This document shows positions 7,258 through 15,430 of a stretch of DNA of 64,000 nt, piece by piece (the stretch's first letter is position 1; the number at the start of each line of letters is the position of its first letter). The stretch comes from CAYFVR01 sp046541515. GTDB taxonomy: Bacteria; Desulfobacterota; Desulfobacteria; Desulfobacterales; Desulfococcaceae. Both the position numbers and the translations under genes were made by a program. A model generated the notes under the pieces. The model saw only the letters and a list, made by a program, of their open reading frames with translations, was not told the DNA's origin and did no database searches. Location of the stretch: positions 1-64,000 of the forward strand of contig JBKHDD010000002.1 of NCBI GenBank assembly GCA_046541515.1, given 5' to 3'.

Positions 7258-8754
7258 TCACCCCTCCCCTCGCTCCCCCCGAAAATCTTCCGACTGAATA
7301 TCCAACCGCTTCATGATTTTTTGGAGGGAAGCGCGCCCCAACCCGGAGAGTTCCGCACCCCGGGTCACGTTTCCGTCGGTCTTCCGGAGCAGGTCTTCGA
7401 TGTATTCCCGGGTGAACCGGTCCACCACCTGGGCCTTGGCCTCCCGGTACGGCGCCACCTCTCCGTTTTCCGAAGAAAGCGCCGGCGTCCCCTCGGAACC
7501 GGTTTCCGCCGCGTCGTCCGCCGGCAGAAGGGCGGCCACCTCCCCGGCGGAAATTTCCTCGTCCGGAGAAAACATCACCGCCTGCCGCACCAGGTTTTGA
7601 AGCTGACGCACGTTCCCCGGCCAGGGAAAGCGGGACAACCGCCGCAGCGCCTCCGCGGAGAAACGCCGCCGGGGCAGCCCCAACTCCTCGCTTGCGATTT
7701 TCACGTAGTGGCGGGCCAGCAGCGGGATGTCCTCCGGGGCCTCCCGCAACGCCGGGGTGTTCAGCGTCACCACGTTGAGGCGGTAAAACAGATCCTCCCG
7801 GAAGGCCCGGCTCCGGATCTTCTTTTCCAGGTCCTGATTCGTGGCGGCCACGATGCGCACGTCCACCGTCTTGGCCTTGTCCGCCCCCACCGGCTTGATT
7901 TCCCCCTCCTGAAGCGCCCGCAACAGCTTGGTCTGGGTGGTCACCGGGATGTCGGCGATCTCGTCCAGAAACAGCGTGCCGCCGTCGGCCTCCTCGAACA
8001 TGCCCCGCCGGTCCCGGTCCGCCCCGGTAAACCCGCCCCGCCGATGGCCGAACAGCTCGCTTTCCAGCAACGCCTCGGGAATGGCCGGGCAGTTGACCGT
8101 GACGAAGGCCCGGCCGCTTCGTCGGCTTTCGTCGTGGAGGGCCCGGGCCGCCAGCTCCTTGCCGGTGCCGCTTTCGCCCCGAATCAGCACGGAATAGTCG
8201 GACCGCGCCGCCGCCCGCAGCCGGTCGAAGAGCCGCCCCATGGCCGGGCTCCGGCCGATCATCCCGCGAAAATCCGAGGCTTCCAGCCGCCCTCGCAGGT
8301 TCCGGTTCTCCCGGATGAGCCGGTTGCGCTCCAGCCCCTGGTTGAGGGTGCGGACCAGCACGTCGGTGTCGAAGGGCTTGGTCAGAAAATCGTAGGCCCC
8401 GTTCTTGATGGCCTTCACCGCCAGTTCGATGTTGCCGTGGGCGGTGAGCATGATGCAAGTGGCCGACGGATCGTCCCGCTTCAGCGCCTTGAGCGCCGAA
8501 ATGCCGTCCATTTCCGGCATTCGAACGTCCAGGAGAACCAGGTCCGGCGGCCGCTCCCGGGCCGCCTCGACCGCCCGCCGGGGATCGGTGAAGGTTTCGA
8601 TCCGGAGGCCGGCCATCTCGTACCCCAGCAAACGGCGCAGCCCTTCCAGCATGTCCGCTTCGTCGTCCACGATCATCAGTCTTTCCGGCGGACGTTCCGA
8701 GGCGTTTTCCGGGCGCCGGTCCACCGACGGGTCCATGTTCCGTTCCGCGGTCAT
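7258..8754 (-). CDS. Sigma-54-dependent response regulator (NtrC family)
   Basis: This 498-residue protein has a receiver domain (about 25-140; phospho-acceptor D76 in LVLLDVRMPEMDG, K126 in LTKPFD), an AAA+ sigma-54 activation domain (about 163-395; Walker A GESGTGKE 193-200, Walker B LFLDEI), and a C-terminal Fis-type helix-turn-helix (GNVTRGAELSGLGRASLQKI). The sigma-54 contact loop reads GGFTGA instead of GAFTGA. F and T, the residues known to matter most, are kept. Its ATG overlaps the stop of the sensor kinase gene (ATGA), so they form a two-component operon. The sigma-54 promoter just beyond the kinase gene is the obvious candidate target. Confidence 0.93.
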   Translation of the reverse strand: MTAERNMDPSVDRRPENASERPPERLMIVDDEADMLEGLRRLLGYEMAGLRIETFTDPRRAVEAARERPPDLVLLDVRMPEMDGISALKALKRDDPSATCIMLTAHGNIELAVKAIKNGAYDFLTKPFDTDVLVRTLNQGLERNRLIRENRNLRGRLEASDFRGMIGRSPAMGRLFDRLRAAARSDYSVLIRGESGTGKELAARALHDESRRSGRAFVTVNCPAIPEALLESELFGHRRGGFTGADRDRRGMFEEADGGTLFLDEIADIPVTTQTKLLRALQEGEIKPVGADKAKTVDVRIVAATNQDLEKKIRSRAFREDLFYRLNVVTLNTPALREAPEDIPLLARHYVKIASEELGLPRRRFSAEALRRLSRFPWPGNVRQLQNLVRQAVMFSPDEEISAGEVAALLPADDAAETGSEGTPALSSENGEVAPYREAKAQVVDRFTREYIEDLLRKTDGNVTRGAELSGLGRASLQKIMKRLDIQSEDFRGERGEG

Positions 8755-11390
8755 GGCGTTCCTCCCTCGGGCGGGGACACCGGCAGGCGCACCGTAAATC
8801 GGCTGCCTTTCCCCGGTTCGGATTCCACCTCGATCTCGCCGCCGTGGTCTTTCACGATGCCATAGCTTACCGAAAGGCCCAGGCCGGTGCCCTCGCCTGT
8901 TTTTTTCGTGCTGAAAAACGGATCGAAAATCTTTTCCACCACCTCGGGGGGAATGCCCCCGCCGTTATCCGCAATCGTGATTTCCACCACCTCCTCGCCG
9001 GCGGGGCAATCGGCCCGCCGAGGGTCGGTGCAGGACCAGCCGGTTTCCACCCGAATGGCGCCGCCGCCGTCTCCGATGGCCTGCTGGGCGTTCATCATCA
9101 GGTTCAAAAAGACCTGCTTCATCCGGTCCATGTCCATGGGCACGGGCGGCACCGAATCGTTCAGGGCCAAGGTCAGCTTCGTGCTCCGCTTGCGGAACTG
9201 ATGTCGAACCATTTCCGCCACCTCCGTCACCGCCGTGTTGACGTTTTCCGCCCGCCGCTCCGCCACCCCGCCCCGGGCGAAATTCAGCAGATCGGTGACG
9301 ATGCGCTGACAGTTGCGGGCCTGCTTTTCAATCACTTTCAGGTCGTTGTCGATGGGGTCCGCCTCGGCGAGCTGCCGCCGGATCAGATCGGCGTAGCAGA
9401 GGATGATGCCCATGGGATTGTTGATCTCGTGGGCCACCCCCGCGCCGAGCTGGCCCAGGGCCGCCAGTTTCTCGGTCTGCTGAATCCGCTGCTCCACCTG
9501 CTTTTCCAGGGTGACGTCCTTGGCGTAGCGAAGAACGCCCCAGATTTCTTCGGTCTCGTCCAGAATCGGGTAGTGATAAACCCGGAAAATTTCCCCGGCC
9601 TCGGTGCGGATTTCCTCCCGGGTTTCCCGCCGGGTTTCCAGTGCCATGGCCAGTTCCCGCCCCGCCAGCGGGCATTGGCAACTCCCGCCCATCGCCCCGC
9701 AGACTCGGCCCAAGGCCGTTTCCAGGGTGCCGCCGTTGCGTTTCAGATAGGCCCGGTTCACCATCCGCACCCGCAAATCCCGGTCCAGCAGCACCATGAC
9801 GTCGGGAATCCCGTCGAAAACCGACTGGAGAATCTCCTTGCTTTGCAGCAGGGCGTGGACGTTTTGCAGGCTTTCCACCGCCACGCCGATCTGTTGGCCG
9901 ATGGAAAGCAGCAGGGCGTTCATTTCCGCCGGGGGATCGACCGCATCCATGCCCACGAAGATCATGACGCCCAGCACCCGCTCCCGGCAAATCAGCGGCA
10001 CGTTGAGGCAGTTTCGGTTCCGTTTGCAGCCGAACTGGCTCATGGTCCCGCCGGCGGCGATCCGGAGGGCTTCTGTCAGGCTGGTGGGCAGGCTGGCCGG
10101 GGCGTCGCCGGGGGAATTGTCCGCCGGGACGGAGACGGCCGAACTCAGCTTCTCCGCGTTGCGGCGGCAGGCCAGCGTCAACGCCCGGGATTCCCCTTCG
10201 CCGGCCAGCAGGTAGATCGCCGCGCCGTCGGCCGGGATCAGCCGAAGGGTCTGGTCCAGCACGTCGGGCAGGATTTCCGCCAGTCGGGGCGAGCGGGTGA
10301 TGCGCTCCGCGATGCGATTTAAGGTGGCCAGCTCCCGGTTGCGGGTTTCCACCTTCTCCCGCAGCCGGGCCTGGGAGATTTCCAGCTCCCGGGTCCGGTC
10401 GGTCACGCAGCGCTCCATCTCCTCGGCGTGGCGGGCCACCTTTTCCCGGGCCGCCGCCAGGTGACGGGTCAGGTCTTGGGCCGCGTCGGCCAGTTCGTCG
10501 ATTTCCACCTTTTGGGACGCCGTTTTCAGCAGCCGCTCCTCCTCCTCGCCCACCAGCCCCTGATGAAAAATGGCCAGCAACCCGCGCAGGCTGCGGATGA
10601 CCATGCGGTTGAACAAAAAGATGATGAGCACGTAGAGAAACACCAGCAACAGCAGCGTGACCCAGAAGACCGACAGGGCCCGCCCCCGAATCTGCTCCAG
10701 GGCCAGCCGAACCGGAATGCTGACCGCCATCACACCGGCGAGCTGGTTTTCGGCGTAGCCGAATCCTCGTTCGGCCCCGTACTGCGCCACCATGGCCATC
10801 GGCGCGTCCGAAACCTCGCCGTGGCAGGCCAGGCAGGATTCCCCCATCCGGACCGGGCGGGCGTGGACGAAGGCCACGTCGCCCTGGACGGTTCTCATGC
10901 CCCGCCACCGATCGGACTCCGGATGTTCATGAAAAAAACGGATCAAATCCAGTTCCGACGAAGTCGGCTCGGAAACGGGGTTGCGGGCGTTCACCGCCAC
11001 CCGGCGGTAGCGGTACTCCGGCAGGGTTTCCTTGAACCGGTCCATCACCGCCCGGGTGATGTAGCTGGTGGACATGGCCTCCAGAACAAACCCCTCCGGA
11101 CCCAGCTCGGCGTACATGCGGGGCCGCAGGGTGTCCCGGACGTAGGCCCGGGTCGATTCCACGGCGGCCATCACCAGATGGGATTTGCGAAGGGCGTTCT
11201 CCTCCAGCTGCCGCTTTTCGTGGGCGTAAATCAGCATGGCGGCCACCAGGGAAAACAGCAGAAACAGTGCCCCCAGGGCCAGTTGAAACTGAAGCTGAAG
11301 CCCCAGGTTCCAACGGCGTCCGGAGGCTTCCGGGCCTTTGCCGGTTTCCGTGGATTCCAACGGCAAAGGCGGACCAAAAGATCGGGTCAT
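8751..11390 (-). CDS. Sensor histidine kinase with periplasmic CxxCH (DUF3365-type) domain, GAF and PAS
   Basis: This 879-residue kinase has one membrane helix (about 36-56), an external DUF3365-like domain holding a c-type heme motif CLACH (186-190), and a second membrane helix (about 240-260). A HAMP-like linker, a GAF domain (about 365-505), a PAS domain (about 515-625), HisKA ([11 protein letters not shown], near 655) and HATPase follow ([26 protein letters not shown]). The open frame extends to 11768, but upstream residues are low-quality; ATG 11390 with GGAA just upstream places the first helix normally. The heme motif suggests redox or gas sensing. Its partner is the overlapping NtrC-type regulator. 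Confidence 0.92.
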   Translation of the reverse strand: MTRSFGPPLPLESTETGKGPEASGRRWNLGLQLQFQLALGALFLLFSLVAAMLIYAHEKRQLEENALRKSHLVMAAVESTRAYVRDTLRPRMYAELGPEGFVLEAMSTSYITRAVMDRFKETLPEYRYRRVAVNARNPVSEPTSSELDLIRFFHEHPESDRWRGMRTVQGDVAFVHARPVRMGESCLACHGEVSDAPMAMVAQYGAERGFGYAENQLAGVMAVSIPVRLALEQIRGRALSVFWVTLLLLVFLYVLIIFLFNRMVIRSLRGLLAIFHQGLVGEEEERLLKTASQKVEIDELADAAQDLTRHLAAAREKVARHAEEMERCVTDRTRELEISQARLREKVETRNRELATLNRIAERITRSPRLAEILPDVLDQTLRLIPADGAAIYLLAGEGESRALTLACRRNAEKLSSAVSVPADNSPGDAPASLPTSLTEALRIAAGGTMSQFGCKRNRNCLNVPLICRERVLGVMIFVGMDAVDPPAEMNALLLSIGQQIGVAVESLQNVHALLQSKEILQSVFDGIPDVMVLLDRDLRVRMVNRAYLKRNGGTLETALGRVCGAMGGSCQCPLAGRELAMALETRRETREEIRTEAGEIFRVYHYPILDETEEIWGVLRYAKDVTLEKQVEQRIQQTEKLAALGQLGAGVAHEINNPMGIILCYADLIRRQLAEADPIDNDLKVIEKQARNCQRIVTDLLNFARGGVAERRAENVNTAVTEVAEMVRHQFRKRSTKLTLALNDSVPPVPMDMDRMKQVFLNLMMNAQQAIGDGGGAIRVETGWSCTDPRRADCPAGEEVVEITIADNGGGIPPEVVEKIFDPFFSTKKTGEGTGLGLSVSYGIVKDHGGEIEVESEPGKGSRFTVRLPVSPPEGGTP

Positions 11391-11670
11391 GTCGTTTCCA
11401 TTCCGTCCAATTGCGGGCCGCCGTCCGTTTTTCGTTTTCTTCGCCCGGCCTTCTTTCTCCGACGGCCGACGGCCGGGCAAAGGGTGGCGGAAAAAAATCA
11501 AGTTGCGGGGCGCGGCCCGGCGGGAAGTCGCCCCGTTTCCAGGAAGCAAATCGCGGGCCGGCCGGGGAAGGGCGTCGAATCGGCGGGTCGGCGGCCCGCC
11601 GAGGCGGCCGAAAGCGCCTCCTTGAAGCGGCGGCGCCTCCTTGAGGAGGCGCTTCCGGGGCCCCAGAGCG

Positions 11671-11707
11671 GGGAACGGCGACGTTTCCAAATTTTGTCGC
11701 CGTTCCC
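11671..11707. promoter_or_regulatory. 37-bp perfect dyad, candidate activator-binding site
   Basis: GGGAACGGCGAC (11671-11682) and GTCGCCGTTCCC (11696-11707) are perfect 12-bp inverted repeats around 13 AT-rich bases. There is no T tract on either side in either direction, so it is not an intrinsic terminator. Relative to a start near 11789 it spans about -118 to -82, the range where sigma-54 activators bind. The neighbouring NtrC-type regulator is the likely ligand; this is inference. Confidence 0.6.
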
Positions 11708-11744
11708 AAAAGATACTGAAAAAACAATAAAAATTTAAATAGTG

Positions 11745-11756
11745 CCACCCGGGTGG
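11745..11756. promoter_or_regulatory. 12-bp palindrome next to the sigma-54 promoter
   Basis: CCACCCGGGTGG is a perfect palindrome ending 7 bases before the -24 element. GTGCCA overlapping its left edge is also the inverse of the TGGCAC of the promoter. It could be an operator for a second regulator; nothing else supports a function. Confidence 0.35.
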
Positions 11757-11762
11757 TGAATT

Positions 11763-11778
11763 TGGCACATTTTCTGCT
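11763..11778 (+). promoter_or_regulatory. Sigma-54 (-24/-12) promoter
   Basis: TGGCAC (11763-11768), five bases, then CTGCT (11774-11778). The invariant GG and GC dinucleotides are exactly 10 bases apart, matching the TGGCAC-N5-TTGCW consensus except for the first T. Transcription would start near 11789, giving a leader of about 97 bases for the transporter gene. Confidence 0.8.
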
Positions 11779-11885
11779 TATCGGGAGCCAAGTTCAACGC
11801 GAGCCGTTGTCGCGGTCCCCGGCGCCGCCGGCACTTTCCCCGCGAAAACGGCCTTGTTTAACCAATCCAAAAAAGGAACCATCTC

Positions 11886-13643
11886 ATGAGTCAAGCAAAC
11901 GCGAATTCGGCGCCCCGTGAAGACGTGGTCATCGACGTTGCCAAAACCCGCATTTCCGACCTTTGGAAAAAGGAAGATTACTGGGCCATCTGGCTCGGCT
12001 TCCTGATTCTGGTCTTCGGCATGATGGTGTTTTTTAACAGCGCGCCGCAAAATATGGAATCCGAAATCGCGGAGGCCAACGCCATGATGGCCCGGGAGGA
12101 GGCCGAGGCGCCCTTTCGAACGGTCGAATGGTTTCAGGCCGCCTCCGAGAAGAACGCGTTGAAGGCGGGGAGCGACGGCTTCGGAAAGTTTTTGGGCGTG
12201 TTCACGAAAAGAACCCATAGCTGGTCCGGCAATCCCATTCACGCCTTCATGAAGGGTCCGGAGGACGCGCGGAAAAAGAACGAGGCCGGCGCCGGCGCCT
12301 ATGAAGCGGCCCAGGCGAACGTCGCGGCCGCGCTGGAAACCGCCCGGGCCAGCCAGGCGGCGGCCGCGGCGGCGGGGTATTCGGACACGGCGTTGAACGA
12401 AAAGGCCAAGGACGACATTGCCGCTTGGCAGGCCGCCAAGGGCAAGGCATCCTCCGCCGAGAAAAAGGCCACCGCGACGCCGTACAATCAAATCGGCTAC
12501 ATGGCGGGGCTGGGCCTGGTGCTCGCGTTGCTGTTCGGAACCGGCATGAAGGTGATGGGGAATTCCTTTTCCGGCTTCGCCAAGGGCTTCGTGGTGGTGT
12601 TTCTGCTGGCCATTTTGGCCTTCTTCTTTTCATCCCAGGCCACGGCCAAGGCGTACGGCATCGGATACGCCGCCTGGGCCATTGCCATCGGGCTGCTCAT
12701 TTCCAACACCGTCGGCACGCCCGAATGGGTCAAGCCGGGCGTGCAGACCGAATATTACATCAAGACCGGTCTGGTGTTGCTGGGCGCGGAGATTCTGTTA
12801 AGCAAGATTTTGTCCATCGGCGTGCCGGGCATTTTCGTGGCCTGGATCGTGACGCCAATTGTTCTTGTAAGCACGTTCATCTTTGGGCAGAAGGTGCTCA
12901 AGATCGAGTCCAAGACCATGAACATGGTCATTTCGGCCGACATGTCGGTCTGCGGCGTCTCCGCCGCCATCGCCACCGCCTCCGCCTGCCGGGCCAAGAA
13001 GGAGGAGCTGACCCTGGCCGTGGGTCTCAGCCTGGTCTTCACCTCTATCATGATGATCGTCATGCCGGCCTTCATCAAGGCCGTGGGCATACCCGAAGTG
13101 CTGGGCGGCGCCTGGATGGGCGGCACCATCGACGCCACCGGCGCCGTGGCCGCGGCCGGGGCCTTCCTGGGCGAGCGGGCCCTGTACACCGCCGCCACCA
13201 TCAAGATGATCCAGAACGTGCTGATCGGCGTCATCGCCTTTGCCGTGGCGGTTTACTGGTGCGCCAAGGTGGAGTGCGAGCCGGGACAGAAGGTGGGGGC
13301 CATGGAGATCTGGCATCGGTTTCCCAAGTTCGTCATTGGTTTCATCGGCGCTTCCGTCATTTTCTCCTCCATCTACGCCTCCCTGGGGCCGGACGCCGGC
13401 TACACCCTGATCGACCAGGGCGTGCTCAAGGGTCTCAGCAAGAACCTGCGCGGATGGTTCTTCTGCCTGGCCTTCGTCAGCATCGGCCTGGCCACCGATT
13501 TCCGCGAGCTGAAGGGCTACTTCAAGGGCGGCAAGCCGCTCATCCTCTACTTCTGCGGCCAGAGCTTCAACCTGATTCTGACCCTGACCATGGCCTACAT
13601 TATGTTCTACAAGGTGTTCCCCGAAATCACGGCGAGGATCTGA
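11886..13643 (+). CDS. Putative sulfate exporter family (YeiH-type) membrane protein
   Basis: This 585-residue multi-pass protein belongs to the YeiH/PSE (UPF0324) family. It has a helix near 35-53, then about 125 mostly soluble Ala/Lys/Glu-rich residues (55-185), then about ten membrane segments with family blocks such as NMVISADMSVCGVSAAIATA, GAWMGGTIDATGAVAAAGAF and a late GLATDFRELK. Usual YeiH proteins are near 340 residues, so the N-terminal portion is an extension. The family is annotated as sulfate exporters without strong biochemistry. AAGGAA precedes the ATG. Control by the divergent two-component system through the sigma-54 promoter is inferred from position. Confidence 0.88.
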   Translation: MSQANANSAPREDVVIDVAKTRISDLWKKEDYWAIWLGFLILVFGMMVFFNSAPQNMESEIAEANAMMAREEAEAPFRTVEWFQAASEKNALKAGSDGFGKFLGVFTKRTHSWSGNPIHAFMKGPEDARKKNEAGAGAYEAAQANVAAALETARASQAAAAAAGYSDTALNEKAKDDIAAWQAAKGKASSAEKKATATPYNQIGYMAGLGLVLALLFGTGMKVMGNSFSGFAKGFVVVFLLAILAFFFSSQATAKAYGIGYAAWAIAIGLLISNTVGTPEWVKPGVQTEYYIKTGLVLLGAEILLSKILSIGVPGIFVAWIVTPIVLVSTFIFGQKVLKIESKTMNMVISADMSVCGVSAAIATASACRAKKEELTLAVGLSLVFTSIMMIVMPAFIKAVGIPEVLGGAWMGGTIDATGAVAAAGAFLGERALYTAATIKMIQNVLIGVIAFAVAVYWCAKVECEPGQKVGAMEIWHRFPKFVIGFIGASVIFSSIYASLGPDAGYTLIDQGVLKGLSKNLRGWFFCLAFVSIGLATDFRELKGYFKGGKPLILYFCGQSFNLILTLTMAYIMFYKVFPEITARI

Positions 13644-13645
13644 TC

Positions 13646-13939
13646 ATGGGCGGACACGCGCGCTGCTTTCCGACCCATTGCCATCTTCCCTCGGGCAAGG
13701 GCCCGGTGGACTGGAAAAGCTGGGGAATCATCCTGGCGGCGCTGGCCGGTCTGTGTCTCTTCCTCTTCGTCCTGGGGCCCATGGGGCTGCAAACCGCCAG
13801 CCTGAAGCCCATGGCGGACTTCATCGAGGAGCACGAGATTAACGCCAACGCCTACTACTACACCGAGGTGGACGAGTTCTTCGAGGCGGAGCGCCACATG
13901 CGCGAGCATTTGAAGCTGGTGCCCGGCGGGGCTCGTTAA
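13646..13939 (+). CDS. Small single-pass membrane protein, partner of the YeiH-type transporter
   Basis: The 97-residue product starts two bases after the transporter stop with GAGGATCT as a ribosome site. It has one hydrophobic segment (WGIILAALAGLCLFLFVLG, about 27-45) and a charged, aromatic-rich C-terminal half with NANAYYYTEVDEFFEAE. I do not recognise a family. The tight spacing and a shared terminator at 13962 make an accessory role for the transporter likely. Confidence 0.65.
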   Translation: MGGHARCFPTHCHLPSGKGPVDWKSWGIILAALAGLCLFLFVLGPMGLQTASLKPMADFIEEHEINANAYYYTEVDEFFEAERHMREHLKLVPGGAR

Positions 13940-13961
13940 CCCGCGGCGCTGGAAATTCCCA

Positions 13962-14011
13962 ACGGCCGCTCCCCGCGACGGATTTCGCGGCGAGCGGCCG
14001 TTTTTATTTTT
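13962..14011 (+). terminator. Terminator of the transporter operon
   Basis: ACGGCCGCTC (13962-13971) pairs with GAGCGGCCGT (13992-14001), with an inner CCGCGA/TCGCGG helix, then a TTTTTATTTTT tail. Confidence 0.85.
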
Positions 14012-14366
14012 GCCGGGGAAGGTTGGTGGTTTCCCATATCTGGTCGATTTGGCCGGGAATGCGGGGCATGACGACGAGCATGACGGTGGTGGCGGTCAGG
14101 AGAAAGGCGAGGGCTTCCGGAGGCGTGCGGCCCAGGGAGAGGCGGGTCCAGAAGAAGGCGAAGAGCAGGGCGAGCCCCAGACCGTGAAGCGTCATGTCCA
14201 GTGTCTGGTCGTAAAAAAACCGCAGCAGGACGGACGGGTGGACCCGGCGGCGGAGCAGGCCGACGGCGCAGGCGACAAGGCCCAGAAAGGCCATCCAGGT
14301 TCGGTAAAAACAGTAGGTGGCGCATCCGCCCCAGAAAAGGTTGGCCGAAAAGACGAGAAGGATCAT
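14004..14366 (-). CDS. Small multi-pass membrane protein, unknown
   Basis: The last 120 residues of a longer open frame look like a real protein: four hydrophobic stretches (ILLVFSANLFWGGCATYCFY; WMAFLGLVACAVGLL; LHGLGLALLFAFFW; ALAFLLTATTVMLVVM) and the polar tail GQIDQIWETTNLPRQK. ATG 14366 has only a weak ribosome site. Upstream of it the frame runs into CFA-synthase-derived sequence and should not be counted. Its 3' end overlaps the transporter-operon terminator from the other side. No family is recognised. Confidence 0.5.
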   Translation of the reverse strand: MILLVFSANLFWGGCATYCFYRTWMAFLGLVACAVGLLRRRVHPSVLLRFFYDQTLDMTLHGLGLALLFAFFWTRLSLGRTPPEALAFLLTATTVMLVVMPRIPGQIDQIWETTNLPRQK

Positions 14367-14554
14367 GGTCGCGGCCTCCCGGAGGTTGGGGCCGGCGGCG
14401 ACCGGGAGGGGAACCGCCGGAGTTTTTGGCGATTCTATCACAACTTGGGGATGGGGGGGCAGTGTTTTTTTCCGGCGCCCCGCGTTTTTCCGGCGATAGC
14501 GCGACGTCGCCAATTTCGTGGAATGGCCACTTCGGAAAAATTGGCGCGTCCCAG

Positions 14555-14800
14555 TTCCCGGCGGGAGGGTACATCGCCTGCACATCGCCGATGGATCACT
14601 CCCGGAACCCGTCTTCGTTGGAAGAGAGATAAAATTTCCATCGTTCATGAAAATTTGAGAAAGGACCAATTGTCGTGCCGACGGCCGGTTGTTGACGGGG
14701 CGCTGCCGCCACATCCGCAGCCTCTTGGCGGCGTGGGGAGCGATGTCCGATGAGCGCATCATCCGAAAGTCGGAGACCCTGGCGGCAATCGAGGTGTGCC
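14555..14800 (-). pseudogene. Decayed copy of the 3' end of the CFA synthase gene
   Basis: Minus-strand translation gives AARVSDFRMMRSSDIAPH, KRLRMWRQR and, after a frame change, IGDVQAMY. The intact CFA synthase 0.9 kb away has AARVSDLRMVHLEDITPH, KTLRMWRER and IGDVQAIY in the same order. DNA alignment by eye also shows long shared runs, for example around 14575-14593 against 15481-15500. Stops and frame changes interrupt it. It covers only about the last 80 codons and lies in the same orientation as the intact gene, as expected from a partial tandem duplication. Confidence 0.8.
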
Positions 14801-15096
14801 CGTAACGTAACTTGAATAGAACGTTTGGCGCCAACTTGCTGAAGTTTACCACTCGACTCTACTTTTAACGAACATGCTTTGAATTCGCGGAAACCCAAAA
14901 CAATATGCTCTTTTAGGCGCAATGACAATGTTTGAAAATGCAACCACTGCCTGTATTTCAGACCAGAGTGGGCCGAACGGTTTTCTCGTCAATTTGCCGC
15001 CCCAACCCGAATGATAGCGAACCCCAACTCGATGCAGGGCCACCTTGTTTAATGCAAGATATGGTGCATCAGGTTGGCATTGGAGTTTAAAAATGA
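14801..15096. other. No gene seen between the CFA remnant and the TumE-like frame
   Basis: This stretch is more AT-rich than the surroundings and holds only short frames without supporting features. It probably belongs to the same degraded segment. Confidence 0.4.
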
Positions 15097-15372
15097 TTGA
15101 TATGGCTTTTCGCCGTCATCTCCGGACGGATCGACTTCGTTGAACGGGTGGATGGCGGCACCGAAAAATACAAATACGCGTATCACTTTCGGAAGGAAGA
15201 CCAACTGGTTTTCCGATACGACAACGCCCCTGATCCCCGGGCGAAACCTTTTGACGGTTTTCCGCATCATCGGCACACGGAAAGCGGCGAGATCATTCCA
15301 TCCCCCGGCATGGACTTTCCCGAAATTCTTGACCGGGTTCAAGACTGGATTTTGAGCGGTTGGGAAACCTGA
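15097..15372 (+). CDS. TumE/DUF6516-like toxin-family protein, possibly N-terminally truncated
   Basis: The 91-residue frame contains KYKYAYHFRKEDQLVFRYDNAP, then FPHHRHTESGEIIPSP and an amphipathic C-terminal helix. The YxYHF...L.FRYDNAP...FPHHxH pattern is that of DUF6516/TumE-like proteins, which usually pair with a small HTH antitoxin. No antitoxin gene is visible on either side. Only a TTG start (15097) is available and the first 15 residues fit the family poorly, so the 5' end may be lost. It sits between the CFA remnant and the CFA synthase gene. Confidence 0.45.
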   Translation: MIWLFAVISGRIDFVERVDGGTEKYKYAYHFRKEDQLVFRYDNAPDPRAKPFDGFPHHRHTESGEIIPSPGMDFPEILDRVQDWILSGWET

Positions 15373-15430
15373 CGGGGATGTCATCCCACGAGGACCAATG
15401 CTCTGACCGATCGCCCGGCGGCAACCGCCG

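Larger units (their letters stand above)
11391..11762. other. Divergent regulatory region between kinase and transporter
   Basis: No gene is evident. The segment holds a GGCGCCTCC/GGAGGCGC hairpin near 11630-11655 and the dyad elements listed separately. An AT-rich stretch (about 11708-11742) precedes the sigma-54 promoter, as often seen where DNA bending brings an activator to the promoter. Confidence 0.6.

Noticed and set aside
8755..8800. Second sigma-54 promoter before the regulator gene
   Set aside because: No GG-N10-GC element found; the gene overlaps the kinase gene and needs no promoter of its own.
11630..11655. GGCGCCTCC/GGAGGCGC hairpin as a terminator
   Set aside because: No T tract in either direction; it lies between divergent genes where a terminator is not needed.
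14367..14852. Upstream extension of the small membrane protein frame to 282 codons
   Set aside because: The extension translates CFA-synthase-derived remnant sequence and poor-composition residues.
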